From: Streptomyces sp. BK340
GTDB taxonomy: Bacteria; Actinomycetota; Actinomycetes; Streptomycetales; Streptomycetaceae
DNA: 64,000 nt
Direction: 5' to 3'
NCBI RefSeq assembly: GCF_007827595.1
Contig: NZ_VISR01000020.1
Location: forward strand, 124,001-188,000
Shown: one piece after another, positions 25,475 to 35,167 of the stretch
Numbering within the stretch: the first letter of the stretch is position 1
Layout: each line of letters opens with the position of its first letter
The notes under the pieces: generated by a model
Databases searched by the model: none
What the model was told of the DNA's origin: nothing
The model's input: the letters and a program-made list of their open reading frames with translations, nothing else
Translations under genes and position numbers: made by a program

Positions 25475-27910
25475 GTGTGCCGCATGTACGACGTGATGTT
25501 CCACGACGCCTTCGGCGATCATCCCCAGCCGGGTGACGAAGCGTACGCCGTCCTCGACGCACAGGGTGCGCTGACGAACTGGGGCACCGGCGCCCAACGC
25601 CTTCTCGGCTATACGCCGGATGAGGTGCGCGGACGGCACGGAAGCGATCTCCTGTACAGCGCTGCGGACGCCTCTCGTTTGGTCGAGCGCTGTCAGGAGA
25701 CAGAAACACCCATCCTGGAGCGCGCAGTCCTGCGCCACCGGGACGGCAGTCGGATCGAGGTCGGCCTGCTGGCGCATCGCCTCGCGTCCACCGACGGTCG
25801 GATGCAGTGGTTGATACGCGCCGAGACCGCTGATGTCTTGCGCCGGAGGAATTTCGGCAGGGCACTGCTGCGGGGCCTGTTTACCGAATCACCTTTCCTT
25901 ATCGATGTCTTCGATACCCGACTGCGGTTTGTCGCGCAGAATGACGTGCAGCGTCAGGCGGCGGGTTTTGTGGACAAGGATTTCTCGGGCCGCACGATGC
26001 GGGAAGTGGCTCCAGCCGGCCTGTTGGATATGACAGCCTTCGAGGAACGGCAACGGCAGGTCCTGGTGACCGGTGAGGCGATGGTCGCCACGGAGGTACA
26101 CGGCCGGGTTCCCGACGATCCGGATCGGGATCATGTCTGGTCGGAGACGATCGTTCCGCTCCGAAGCGACTCCGGGGAGGTGATCGGACTCACCCATGCG
26201 GTGTTCGACGTAACCGAAAGGGTCCGCGCTCGGGAGCGGCTGGCATTGGTCAACGATGCAAGTGCGGCGATCGGCAGCACTCTCGACGTTCTGCACACCG
26301 CTCAGGAGCTGACGGACGTAGCTGTGCCACTCTTCGCCGACCACGCCTATGTCGACCTTTTGGACCCTGTCTTCAGGGGTGAGGAGCCAGTGGCCGGTCC
26401 CGTTGCTGGAGATGCGGCCCTGCGTCGTGCGGCAAGTTCGTCGATACCCGGGGGTCCCGCCGAGACCGTGGTCGCTACGGGAGACATCGACTCATTCACT
26501 TCGGCACCGGGCTCTCCTTTCGCCCGGGCCCTGGCCAGCGGCAAATCAGTGCTGCTGACAGGCGAGGAAGTGCTCGCCGAGCTGACCCACGTCGATCCCC
26601 GCCGAGCCGCACTGGCGCGTGGGTACGGGGTTCATTCGTGGTTGTTGGTCCCGATGTCCGCGCGAGGTGCCGTACTGGGTGCCGTTGCCTTCGTACGAAT
26701 CAAGCGGACGTATTCATTCGAGGCAGACGACATACTGCTGGCCGAGGAGTTCGTGGCGCGTGCCGCCGTGTGCATCGACAACGCGAGGCGGTACACGCAG
26801 GAGAGGTCTACGGCTTTGGCCTTGCAACGCAGCCTCCTTCCTCAGCGGTTGCCTGTGCTCAACGCCGTGGAAGTGGCCTCACGGTACCTTCCGGCCGACG
26901 GCCATTCGGTTCTGGGGGGTGCCTGGTTCGACGTGATCCCGCTGTCAGGCGCACGGGTTGCGTTGGTGGCCGGAGATGTCGTGGGAAACGGTTTGCACTC
27001 GGCGGTAACCATGGGGCGGCTGCGCACGGCGGTCCGCACGCTCGCGGACCTGGATCTGTCGCCCGATGAGCTGCTCACGCACCTGGATGACCAGGTCAGC
27101 CGGCTCTCTGACGAACGCGTGGACAAGCCCGTCATCGGAGCCGCTGGCTCCACGTGCGTGTACGCGGTCTTCGACCCGGTCACCAGGCGATGCGCGATCG
27201 CCCGGGCCGGCCATCCGCCACCCGCACGGGTATCGACGGATGGAAGGGTGGAGTTTCTCGAACTGCCCGGCAGCGGCTCCCCGCTCGGTCATGGCGGGGC
27301 TCCCTTCGAGTGCGGCGAGGTGACACTCACCGAAGGAGAACTACTCGTCCTGTGCAGCGACGGCTTGGAACAGCCCACAGGCACCGGCCACGCGTGGCTC
27401 CGCGAGGCCCTGTCCGATTCCCACCTCACGACATCCATCTGGCTCGACGGAGTCTGCGACACGGTCATCCGTCACCTGCCGTCGCCCCGTCCGCAGGATG
27501 ACCTGGCGCTACTCGTGGCGCGGGTACACGGGCTGGCGCCGGACCGGGTCATTACCTGGGAGTTGGCAGCGGAGCCCGAAATGGTCGGTGAAGCACGTGT
27601 GCTGGCAACGCAGAAACTGTCCGAGTGGGGCCTGCAGGAACTCGAGTTCACGACTGAACTGATCATCAGTGAACTGGTCACCAACGCCATCCGATATGGA
27701 AGTCCACCGATCCAGTTGCGGCTGATCCGCGATCGAAGCCTGATCTGTGAAGTCACCGACGCCAGCAGCACCTCACCACACATCCGTCGCGCCTTGGAGA
27801 CGGACGAAGGAGGCCGCGGACTGTTCATGGTTTCTCAGTTTGCCCAGCTCTGGGGCACCCGATACCACGCCCGCGGCAAGACCATTTGGGCCGAACAGCC
27901 TCTCGTGTGA
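25475..27910 (+). CDS. PAS-PAS-GAF-SpoIIE-HATPase regulatory phosphatase
   Basis: The 811-residue protein has five domains in order: PAS (about 20-115), PAS (about 135-255), GAF (about 270-440), SpoIIE/PP2C phosphatase (about 455-670) and an RsbW-like ATPase (about 690-805). The phosphatase has GGAWFDVIPLSG, VAGDVVGNG and a final PQDDLALLVAR. The ATPase has ELVTNAIRYG and GGRGLFMVSQF. It should couple a sensed signal to both anti-anti-sigma dephosphorylation and anti-sigma-like binding. The phosphatase motif reads GGAWFD instead of GGDWFD, a substitution at a metal-binding aspartate. The GTG at 25475 is used; ATG 25484 is an alternative. Confidence 0.88.
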   Translation: MCRMYDVMFHDAFGDHPQPGDEAYAVLDAQGALTNWGTGAQRLLGYTPDEVRGRHGSDLLYSAADASRLVERCQETETPILERAVLRHRDGSRIEVGLLAHRLASTDGRMQWLIRAETADVLRRRNFGRALLRGLFTESPFLIDVFDTRLRFVAQNDVQRQAAGFVDKDFSGRTMREVAPAGLLDMTAFEERQRQVLVTGEAMVATEVHGRVPDDPDRDHVWSETIVPLRSDSGEVIGLTHAVFDVTERVRARERLALVNDASAAIGSTLDVLHTAQELTDVAVPLFADHAYVDLLDPVFRGEEPVAGPVAGDAALRRAASSSIPGGPAETVVATGDIDSFTSAPGSPFARALASGKSVLLTGEEVLAELTHVDPRRAALARGYGVHSWLLVPMSARGAVLGAVAFVRIKRTYSFEADDILLAEEFVARAAVCIDNARRYTQERSTALALQRSLLPQRLPVLNAVEVASRYLPADGHSVLGGAWFDVIPLSGARVALVAGDVVGNGLHSAVTMGRLRTAVRTLADLDLSPDELLTHLDDQVSRLSDERVDKPVIGAAGSTCVYAVFDPVTRRCAIARAGHPPPARVSTDGRVEFLELPGSGSPLGHGGAPFECGEVTLTEGELLVLCSDGLEQPTGTGHAWLREALSDSHLTTSIWLDGVCDTVIRHLPSPRPQDDLALLVARVHGLAPDRVITWELAAEPEMVGEARVLATQKLSEWGLQELEFTTELIISELVTNAIRYGSPPIQLRLIRDRSLICEVTDASSTSPHIRRALETDEGGRGLFMVSQFAQLWGTRYHARGKTIWAEQPLV

Positions 27911-27934
27911 TCTCAGTCCCGTTGCACCGTAGCG

Positions 27935-28190
27935 GGTTCCAAGCGGTTCACTGAACTTCCGCATCTCTTCATCCGCCGCATCGGAGCGTGTCCATCCGGG
28001 ACGGACTGCGTCGACACACAGCCCGTATGGGCCGTGGCCGGGGCGATACACCGGGTGCGCATCATCGCGCCGGCCTTCGACGCGCCATAAGCCACATCGC
28101 GACGCGGACTCCCGTCGCTGCGGCCAGCCCAGCGACGCGGCGCGGATACCACAGCCCGCACTCGTGACCAGCACGATGGACACGTGCACG
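27935..28190 (-). pseudogene. Short-chain dehydrogenase fragment
   Basis: The minus strand reads VSIVLVTSAGCGIRAASLGW, then in a second frame AYGASKAGAMMRT and in a third GPYGLCVDAVRPGWTRSDAA. These correspond to successive SDR blocks: the serine strand, YxASK and the VNAVxPGWTxT segment. Frame changes separate them and both ends are missing. It lies between the phosphatase and the permease genes. Confidence 0.45.
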
Positions 28191-28213
28191 TCCCCAACCT
28201 GTTCTGACTGCCA

Positions 28214-29686
28214 TCAGCTCGGGATCCCGCCCACGTCCGCAAGGCGCGAGGTTCCGTCGTCGCCGATGCGTGCCTGCCGACGGCCGACGACAAGAGCGAT
28301 GACCACAGCCGCGGCGAACCAGGAGAGCGCGGCGTAGGCCGCGTAGAGCGTGGGCGCGGGAAGCCTGTACACCGAGTCGAAGAGAGCTCCGGCGGTCAGC
28401 AGGGCGCCCACCGTGCAGCACAGCCACACCAGCGGGCGGGACACCTGTCCGCGCAGACCGCGAGGTGCGCCGACAGCCATCATGAGGTAGATGGCGGCGA
28501 GGCAGAAGATGCCGAAGGTCGAGAACCAGGAATAGACGGCCAGGTACGCGGGGGCGCCGGGGAGCGCCAGCAGTTTCGGGAAGAAGCCGGACATCGCGAT
28601 GACGGCCACGTAGACGACGCCGATGAGCACCGTGCTGCCAGCGGGAGTGCCCTGCCTGGCGCTGACCGAGGCAAGGGGCCGGGGCAGCCAGCCGTCACGG
28701 GCCATGGTCAGCACACCTCTCGTCGCGGACACGGCGACGCCGATGTAGACGGCAACCATATCGAGGAAGATCACGAGTTCGACGAGGCGTCCCCAGGTAG
28801 TGGATCCGTACCCGTCCGTTCCGCCTCCGGCGAGCCTGTTCAGCGGAGCTCCAGCCGCCTGCGTCATTGCGGAGAGGTCGAAGTGGAAGCCGGCAACCTG
28901 TGCATAGGTGCCGATCAGAAAGAAGACTGCCGCGGCGAGAACGGAGAAGAACACGGCCTTGGGGATGTGGCGGTGCGGGTCCTTCGCTTCCTCAGCCAGG
29001 TTGGCCGCTGCCTCGAAGCCCGTAAAGAGCAGCACTCCGTAAAGCACGGCGAACAGGATGCCGCTCCAGCCGTCATGCGCGGTGCCGGGGTTGAAAGCCT
29101 TGGCGCTGTTGTCGTGTCCCACCGCGACGATCACGTAGATGAAGAAGACGAGCAGGACGCCGACCGAGATGAGGGAGAGCACGAGTTGGGTGCGCACGGA
29201 GAACTCGACACCGACATGGACCACGGCGACCAGACCTGCCAGGAGCAGTAGCTGCCAGCCCCAGACGGGAAGCGGTTCGATGTGGAATTCCGCCAGTAGA
29301 TTGTCGTGCAGGTAGCCGCCAACAAGAGGGCCGATCGCGGCGCCCAGCAGGAGCACGCCGGCGTAGTACATGAGGCCGGCGGCCGCACCAGCGCGGCGGC
29401 CGAGGCCGAGAGTCACATAGTTGTACAGCGAACCGGCGACCTTCACCCGACGTGCGTACGCGGAGACGATCCAGCCCAGGGCGAGCATGCCGACGGTGGC
29501 GAGCAGTACCGCGAGCGGGGCTGCGACGCCTGCTCCACGGCCGGCCGCGTTCACACCGATGAGCAGGGGCAACAGGATCGACACGGAGAAGACCGGCCCC
29601 ATGAAGCCCACGGACTGGGCAACCACGTCGATCAGTGAGAGGCCGTGGCGTCTGGGTTCTGAGGAGGATGCGGGCGGCTGGCTCAT
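28214..29686 (-). CDS. APC-family amino acid or amine permease
   Basis: The 490-residue protein has about twelve membrane segments, beginning SLIDVVAQSVGFMGPVFSVS. It has the conserved LLFTGFEAAANLAEEAKDPH loop and a C-terminal tail of about 25 hydrophilic residues. The ATG at 29686 is chosen (MSQPPASSSEPRR, preceded by GGAG). The longer frame upstream is only GC-rich non-coding sequence. A degraded MarR-type gene lies upstream on the same strand and a glutamine-synthetase-like gene diverges beyond it. This suggests uptake of an amine or amino acid that the synthetase glutamylates. Confidence 0.85.
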   Translation of the reverse strand: MSQPPASSSEPRRHGLSLIDVVAQSVGFMGPVFSVSILLPLLIGVNAAGRGAGVAAPLAVLLATVGMLALGWIVSAYARRVKVAGSLYNYVTLGLGRRAGAAAGLMYYAGVLLLGAAIGPLVGGYLHDNLLAEFHIEPLPVWGWQLLLLAGLVAVVHVGVEFSVRTQLVLSLISVGVLLVFFIYVIVAVGHDNSAKAFNPGTAHDGWSGILFAVLYGVLLFTGFEAAANLAEEAKDPHRHIPKAVFFSVLAAAVFFLIGTYAQVAGFHFDLSAMTQAAGAPLNRLAGGGTDGYGSTTWGRLVELVIFLDMVAVYIGVAVSATRGVLTMARDGWLPRPLASVSARQGTPAGSTVLIGVVYVAVIAMSGFFPKLLALPGAPAYLAVYSWFSTFGIFCLAAIYLMMAVGAPRGLRGQVSRPLVWLCCTVGALLTAGALFDSVYRLPAPTLYAAYAALSWFAAAVVIALVVGRRQARIGDDGTSRLADVGGIPS

Positions 29687-30002
29687 GGGTGCGCTCCATC
29701 CGGAAACTCGCCGTCCCGGCGCGCTCCGGCAGATGGTGCCACGGCCAAGTCTGCCAGGAGCCATGGAACGGCGGGAAGGGGTGAGGGATGAGGATGTGCG
29801 GGGGTGCCTCGGCCAAAGGCCCGGTCGGACGGGTGGGAATCCCGTCCGGGATTCCCTTGGGGTCCGTACGATATCCACCGGACGTACCCCCTCACGGGAT
29901 GTCCACGCAGGCAAAGGCCCGCCCGGTCGCGGTATCACGGCCAGCGGGTCACGGAGCGGCCGGGCGGGCCAGGGAAGAGGATCTGGGCCAGGTGGGGCTA
30001 GT

Positions 30003-30420
30003 CTAGGTGCGCGGCCGACGGCCGGAACGACGAGGAGCGGGCTCCGCGCCGCCCAAGAGCTCCTGCCGGCGCTCCTCGCCATACTCTTCGAGCTGGGCAA
30101 CGACGGCCCGCGGCCCGTCCGCGAGCCGCAGATACTCCTCATCAGCGCCGAGCCGGGAGGCCACAAACACTTCCTCGTCATGGAACGCCGGGAAGAGCCG
30201 CTCCACCAGCCCCCGCGACTCCAATGTGTGTGCGACGCAGGTCAGCGTCCTCTTGGTGATCCAAGTCTCCTCCGCTACAGACCAGGTCTCCGACTCACCC
30301 CAGAGCCACAGCACCCACAGCACCCCGAACCCGGTTCAGGTCACTTCGGACGCCGCAGCTGGAAGCCGCTCAGCTTCTCCTGAACTGCCTGCTCGGTCTC
30401 AATGATGGATCGCAGGCCGG
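30003..30420 (-). pseudogene. MarR-family regulator, degraded
   Basis: The minus strand gives SIIETEQAVQEKLSGFQLRR in one frame and, after a shift, VLWVLWLWGESETWSVAEET then WITKRTLTCVAHTLESRGLV. The tail reads YLRLADGPRAVVAQLEEY. This is the helix-turn-helix part of a MarR regulator (WGxxExxxVAEExxISKxTLTxVxKxLExRGLV). The wing sequence that should follow is shortened, and the N-terminal dimerisation helix is disrupted. It probably once controlled the permease gene downstream. Confidence 0.5.
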
Positions 30421-30703
30421 ACACCGGATTCCCCCTTACTTTCGAATGGTGTACGCACCCGCCACCAGGACGTTCCTTTGCTGCCCGATGCAACCCCGGC
30501 GGCAGCTCCGGGCCCGGCAAGGCCGAAGGAAGCGGAGGCGAATGCGGAGGGCCGCACCCCGCTCCTGCGGAGCGGCCACAAACGTCATATCGCTTGGACT
30601 CAAGCAACCACTCCAGCATGACCTTGATCGCAAAGGCACAATGGTGGCTGGGTGAAATGTCTAGACACATCGCGACTTCCTGTCGGCCTCCGAGGAGCGA
30701 CCA

Positions 30704-32056
30704 GTGAGCGCTGAAAAAACCGCAGAGATCCACCAGAAGATCGAGGCACTCGCCGCCCAAGGGGTCGATGTCGTACGCGTCGCCTACCCCGACCTGATCG
30801 GCTCCGACCGAGGTCGGGACATCCTGCTGCATCACCTGCCCAGCGCGATCGGCCACGGGCTCGCCTTCTGCCGGGCCATCTACCACACCGCCGCCAAGGG
30901 CGAACACTCCGACATACCCGGCGGCCTCGACACCGGCATGCCCGACATCGCCGTACGCCCCGATATGGCCACCCTGGTCCGGCTCCCCTGGGAACCCGGG
31001 GTCGCCTGGTGCATCGGTGACGCCCGAGATCCGAAGACCGGTCTGCCCGCACCCGAATCGCCCCGGGACCTGTTGCGCCAGGTCACCGGCCGGCTGCGGC
31101 AGACTGGGCTGACGGCCGTGGTCGGCCCCGAGCTGGAGTACGTCCTGCTGGATCCGGACCCGGATTCACCCACCGGCTGGCGCCGCTACGCCGACGCACC
31201 CGGCAATGTCTACACCGTCGGCCGCAAGGGCGACCCGGACGGTCACCTCCTGCGAACCCTGCGCCACCTGCACGACCTGGGCATAGGGGTCAGCGGTGGC
31301 AACCGGGAGTTCGACGGCGGTCAGTTCGAGATCAACCTCGACCACTCCGAGGCTTTGGACGCCGCCGACCGCGCCTTCAGTTTCAAGGCCGCGGTCAAGG
31401 AACTCGCCCGGACCGAGGGCCGCTTGGCCACTTTCATGGCCAAGCCACTCAACGACGGTGGCGGCTCCGGCTTTCACTTGCACCTGTCCGTCGTCGACGA
31501 CGAGCGCAACGTCTTCGACGACCCGGACCAACCGCACGGGCTCTCCGCCGCCGCCCGTCACGCCGTCGCCGGACTGGTCGACCACGCCCCCGCGCTCGCC
31601 GCCCTGTTCAACCCCACCATCAATTCGTACAAGCGCTTCGGTCCCGACACCACTGCCCCATGGCTGATCGACTGGGGCCTGGACAACCGAGCCGCCATGG
31701 TGCGCATCCCTCCGGAGCGCGGCGCCAACGCCCGCCTCGAGATCCGGCTCGGCGACGCCACCGCCAACCCGTACCTCGCCATCGCCGGTCTGGTCGCCGC
31801 CATCCACCTCGGCATCAGCGACGCGGCCGAGCCCCCGGCCCCGATGAGCGGCTACGGATACGACCCCGCCGCAGCCCCCAGGCTACCGACCCACCTCGGT
31901 GAGGCACTGGAAGCCCTGGAAGCCGACGACCGGCTCACCGACGTCCTCGGCACGTCCTTCATCGAGGCGTTCGTTACCTTCAAGCGCGACGAACTGGCCC
32001 GCTTCCACAGCTATGTGACCGACTGGGAGTTCCGCGAGTACGCCCAACTGCTCTGA
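30704..32056 (+). CDS. Glutamine synthetase family protein (gamma-glutamyl-amine ligase type)
   Basis: The 450-residue protein has the GS fold landmarks: VGPELEYVLLD (metal-binding Glu), GQFEINLDHSEAL, KPLNDGGGSGFHLHLS (ATP and ammonium site) and NPTINSYKRFGPD with IEIRLGDATANPYLAIAG-like residues near the end. Streptomyces has several GlnA-like paralogs that glutamylate polyamines or ethanolamine instead of ammonia, and the length and divergence fit that group. The GTG start at 30704 follows GAGGAGCG. It diverges from the permease and MarR remnant, and an aldehyde dehydrogenase fragment lies 6 kb upstream, in keeping with amine catabolism. The substrate is inferred. Confidence 0.85.
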   Translation: MSAEKTAEIHQKIEALAAQGVDVVRVAYPDLIGSDRGRDILLHHLPSAIGHGLAFCRAIYHTAAKGEHSDIPGGLDTGMPDIAVRPDMATLVRLPWEPGVAWCIGDARDPKTGLPAPESPRDLLRQVTGRLRQTGLTAVVGPELEYVLLDPDPDSPTGWRRYADAPGNVYTVGRKGDPDGHLLRTLRHLHDLGIGVSGGNREFDGGQFEINLDHSEALDAADRAFSFKAAVKELARTEGRLATFMAKPLNDGGGSGFHLHLSVVDDERNVFDDPDQPHGLSAAARHAVAGLVDHAPALAALFNPTINSYKRFGPDTTAPWLIDWGLDNRAAMVRIPPERGANARLEIRLGDATANPYLAIAGLVAAIHLGISDAAEPPAPMSGYGYDPAAAPRLPTHLGEALEALEADDRLTDVLGTSFIEAFVTFKRDELARFHSYVTDWEFREYAQLL

Positions 32057-32569
32057 CCCCTGCCCCACCCGCGCACGCGGAGATACCCGTACGGCACCGC
32101 CAGGAGTTCAGGTTGTGTTCGTGCGCCGCTCAGTGAGCTCTTTCCAACCTGCTGGCCGGGTTGGGTAGTTGGCCTGACAGACGGGTGAATCCCCTGGTAG
32201 ATGGGTTTTCGACCAAGAGAACCGTCTCCACCAGAGGCTTCGCGTGCTTGCTTACCCGTCCGGCGTCGACGTGTCCAGCTCTGCCCTGCGCTTCCTCTCC
32301 GCCCGTCTGAGGGAACGCCGCCGCGCCCGCGGCACCCGTTGGCGGCGCCTGAGCGCGGGACGGCAGGCTCTGCCGGCGGCGAGGCCGCCCGCCGCCGACA
32401 TCCGGCGTGCGGCCTCGCCGCTGGTTGAGAGGTGCCGCGATCACCACCCAGCCGGTACGCCTAGATCGACGCACGCGCGTCGCCCGAGGACCCGACCGGG
32501 TATATGGCGCGTATCGTCGCGTTCCTCGACGAACAAGCCCCGCGGCACTCCCGGTTCACCGAACGGCTA
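32057..32569. other. Debris-filled gap before the IS630 element
   Basis: Besides the transposase fragment at 32244-32370, a plus-strand frame just before the IS630 end reads MARIVAFLDEQAPRHSRFTE and is cut by the insertion. Its family is not recognised. Confidence 0.4.
32244..32370 (+). pseudogene. IS5/IS112-type transposase, N-terminal fragment
   Basis: The frame LAYPSGVDVSSSALRFLSAR then RERRRARGTRWRRLSAGRQA matches the start of IS112-like transposases (YPSxxxLSxxxLRxLxxxLxxRRxxxGTRWRxLxxGxQAL). Similarity stops after about 42 residues. No catalytic domain or terminal repeat was found. Confidence 0.6.
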
Positions 32570-33725
32570 GAGATCTTTAACGGCTGAGGTTACGGCGGAG
32601 GGAAGTCGAGCCCGGTCTTGGCGATGAGTCCCTCGATGAGGCGGGAGCGGTACTGCACTTGTTTCAGCCGCGTCTTCACCAGCGCGGTGAGCTGGTCGAG
32701 GCTGTGTTTGGTGAGGTTGGCCAGCGACCGCTTCAGGTGCGACCACACGCCCTCGACGGGTTGAGCTCGGGTGCATACGGCGGCAGCTGGTAGACGGTCA
32801 GCCATAATCGGGCGGCGATCAGCTCACGCATGGTGCGGCTGACGTGCGTGTTCAAGTTGTCCCACACCAGCACGATCGGGCCGCCGAGCTGCTGGTGCGC
32901 GGCATCCAGCAAGCGGGCGTAATCGGTCTCGGTGAAGCCCTTCCGCCGGTCCTTGGCGGGACCACGGTCGAGGTGGATGCGGTAGATCAGCCGTGGCCGG
33001 TGGCCGGCTTTGGTGCAGATCAGCGCCGCCATCGACACACGTTTGGTGCCTGCTGCGGTGACCCGCACCACCGGGGTGTGTCCCCGGCGGCCCCAGGTGC
33101 GGCCCTTGGGCGGCCTCAGGCCCTGGCCGGCTTCGTCCTCGAAGCAGAGCCAGGCGCCCAAGTCCGCCGCCCTCTTTTTATGACGGGCCACTGCTCGTTT
33201 GTCCAGGCGGCGATCTTCGCCTCATCCCGCTCGGTGGCCTTGCGGGTCGGGACCTGCACGCTCCAGCCGATGCGGTGCAGCAGCAGATCCAGTCCGGCCA
33301 GGGTGTACTCGACACCGAACCGGCGGCGCACGATCTCGGCGATCCTCGCCAGCGTCCAGCACTGGTCAGGCCAACCGGAGACGGCCGGGCCGGCATCCAA
33401 CATCGTCTCCAGAACCCGGAGTTGTGTCGGGTCGAGCTTGCATCGGGCACCACCGGGCCCCTTGGAGGCCGGGGCCTGCCGGCCTCCTGAACCCAACGCC
33501 CGCCGCCAGCGGTTGGCCGACATCCGGGTCACCCTGAACTGCCGGGCCACCTCCCGGTCACTGGCCCCCGCTTCGATCAGGTCGGCAGCCGCGAGCCGGA
33601 CTTGCTCACGCCGATCCCGCTCCTCGGCCGTCAGTCCACCGCCATCGGGATACCTCATCCTCCTGACATAGCGCAGCCCACGACAGCCGTCACGACCCGC
33701 CGTAACCCACACCGTTAAAGATCTC
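32570..33725 (-). mobile_element. IS630-family insertion sequence, inactivated
   Basis: The ends share GAGATCTTTAACGG exactly, then four mismatches, then GGTTACGGCGG. TA flanks both ends, as expected for IS630/Tc1-type elements. The 1156-bp element carries one transposase gene split by two frameshifts. Its right edge supplies the stop codon of the neighbouring lipoprotein gene. Confidence 0.82.
32590..33712 (-). pseudogene. IS630 transposase, two frameshifts
   Basis: The first frame (from about 33712) has the HTH part RLAAADLIEAGASDREVARQ with LHRIGWSVQVPTRK. It shifts at ATAAAAAGAGG (about 33175) into the DDE part: ADLGAWLCFEDEAGQGLRPP, IVLVWDNLNTHVS and PPYAPELNP. A second shift near 32762 leads to VEGVWSHLKRSLANLT, where the last catalytic Glu lies. 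The first shift sits on a run of five A and could be programmed. The second fits loss of one G from CCGGTCGAG. Confidence 0.8.
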
Positions 33726-34372
33726 TAGACCTTCGAGCAGTTCCCCCACAGGGCCGCCAGGGCTGCCGGGATCTTTTTGGCGCAACCGCTGTCGGGGTTG
33801 GTGTCGCTGGCGAGGAACTTCCAATCGCTATCCAGGGGGCGCACGAGGTACTGCCTCAAGGAGCCCTCGTCCTGGCTTGCGACCCTCTCGGCCTCGGTGG
33901 CGTCGGCGGTCGGCTCGAACACCGCAGCCGCGTACTCGACACCGCGGCACTCGCCGTAGTAGAACGTGCCGGCCTTGGGCCTGATGTGCTCCCGGTGCGG
34001 ATTGCTCATGACTTTGTACAAGCTGGTCACTTCGTCCTTGTCCGGGGCTGACGCGGTGAGTGACCTGCAGCCGCCGGTGGAGCCGTTCGCAGCGCCGCCG
34101 CCGGACTGGGTGCCGCCGCCCGACTTGGTGCCGCCGCCGGACTTGGTGCCACTCGCGGACGAAGTGCCACTCGCGGAGGTGGAAGCGGATGCGCTGCCCG
34201 GTGTCGCGGCGCCTCCCTCGGACGCCGTGGCGGCGGACGGGGAGGATCCCGCGTCGCTCGACCCGTTCGACGAGCAGCCGGTGAGCAGGGTGACGCCCAC
34301 GGTGAAGACGGCTGCGACCGTGCCGACGGAACGGCGGGACAGGTGGCTCTGACGTATCAACTCAAACCTCAC
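33725..34372 (-). CDS. Lipoprotein with Ser/Gly repeat linker
   Basis: The roughly 215-residue protein has a signal peptide with lipobox LTGC, a long Ser/Ala/Gly linker that includes three SGGGT-type repeats, and a globular end with cysteines (GGCRSL, YYGECRGVEYAAAVF, SGCAKKIPAAL, GNCSKV). No domain family was recognised. The GTG at 34372 starts the signal peptide but has no strong ribosome site, so the start is uncertain. The stop codon TAG lies in the terminal repeat of the IS630 element, so the original C-terminus may have been slightly longer. Confidence 0.7.
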   Translation of the reverse strand: MRFELIRQSHLSRRSVGTVAAVFTVGVTLLTGCSSNGSSDAGSSPSAATASEGGAATPGSASASTSASGTSSASGTKSGGGTKSGGGTQSGGGAANGSTGGCRSLTASAPDKDEVTSLYKVMSNPHREHIRPKAGTFYYGECRGVEYAAAVFEPTADATEAERVASQDEGSLRQYLVRPLDSDWKFLASDTNPDSGCAKKIPAALAALWGNCSKV

Positions 34373-34527
34373 AACTAAGCGGATGCAACGGCCCGCGCAC
34401 GGAGGCGGGGCCAGGTACCGCGGCGCCTCGGACACGGACCATGATCAACAACCTAGACGAGCCCTCCGGCCCGCCGAACGTTTCGGAAGGAACTTGAGTA
34501 GTGGAATGAGTAGTTCCCCCCACTACT

Positions 34528-34720
34528 GCTGATCCGCGCCGACCGGGTTCTCGCCGGGCCGCCGGACAGCCCCTGGCAACCGCCGATCGGCCTGAGGGGC
34601 CCACTCGCCCCGGCAGCCCGGCCGGTCCACGGGAGACCACACTCGAACCGGGCGATTGCGTCCTGCTCTGCACCGACGGAGCCGTGGAAGCCTGCGACAC
34701 GGACGGCGAGGCGGTCACCC
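34528..34720 (+). pseudogene. SpoIIE phosphatase C-terminal fragment
   Basis: The plus strand reads LLLIRADRVLAGPPDSPWQP then PIGLRGPLAPAA. In another frame it continues with ETTLEPGDCVLLCTDGAVEA. This matches the last third of SpoIIE-type phosphatases (PPxLLIRADRVxxL, PPLGLG, LxPGDxLLLYTDGVxEA). Only about 60 residues remain, with a frame change. Confidence 0.6.
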
Positions 34721-35167
34721 CCACGCCGCCTCCGCACAGCGGTACGGAATTTCGCGCTGCCGGGCCAGGACCAGGTGGAGCGTCCAGCAGCAGACGCAAG
34801 CGGCGCCGCCGACGCGGTATGCGTTGGAGGCGCCCACGAGTGTGCCCACGGGCAGACCCGCCAGCAGCGTCGGCCGAAGCCTGGCGTCCGTGGTGGCGCG
34901 AATGCCGAGGAAGGCGAAGCCGACGGTCAGCAGCAGGGTCACCACGCCCTGGAGCAGGGCGTACCGGGCGGAGCGACGGATGCCCTCGTCGGGGCGTCGG
35001 CGGGTGTCCTTCAGAGCGGGGTGCATACGGTCGCCCACGAAGAGGAACGCGTAACCGACGGCGCATAGGCGGAAGGGCAGGGGCACACAGGTCAGAAAGG
35101 TCTCCACGCCTGTCACCATGGTGACTCTCAGCAGCACAGTGGCGATCAACGCCTTGCGCGCGTCCAT
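34715..35167 (-). CDS. Hypothetical membrane protein
   Basis: The frame gives about 150 residues with four hydrophobic stretches: ALIATVLLRVTMVTGVETFL, PFRLCAVGYAFLFVG, GVVTLLLTVGFAFLGI and LLAGLPVGTLVGAS. No family was recognised. The ATG at 35167 has GGGCAGGG directly before it, which is too close to be ideal, and an upstream ATG at 35260 is possible. The end overlaps the SpoIIE fragment on the other strand, so this gene may itself be truncated. Confidence 0.45.
   Translation of the reverse strand: MDARKALIATVLLRVTMVTGVETFLTCVPLPFRLCAVGYAFLFVGDRMHPALKDTRRRPDEGIRRSARYALLQGVVTLLLTVGFAFLGIRATTDARLRPTLLAGLPVGTLVGASNAYRVGGAACVCCWTLHLVLARQREIPYRCAEAAWG

Noticed and set aside
29687..30181. Upstream extension of the APC permease frame
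   Set aside because: The 165 extra residues are Arg/Pro/Ser-rich and unlike any domain; the ATG at 29686 has a ribosome site and begins the expected N-terminus.
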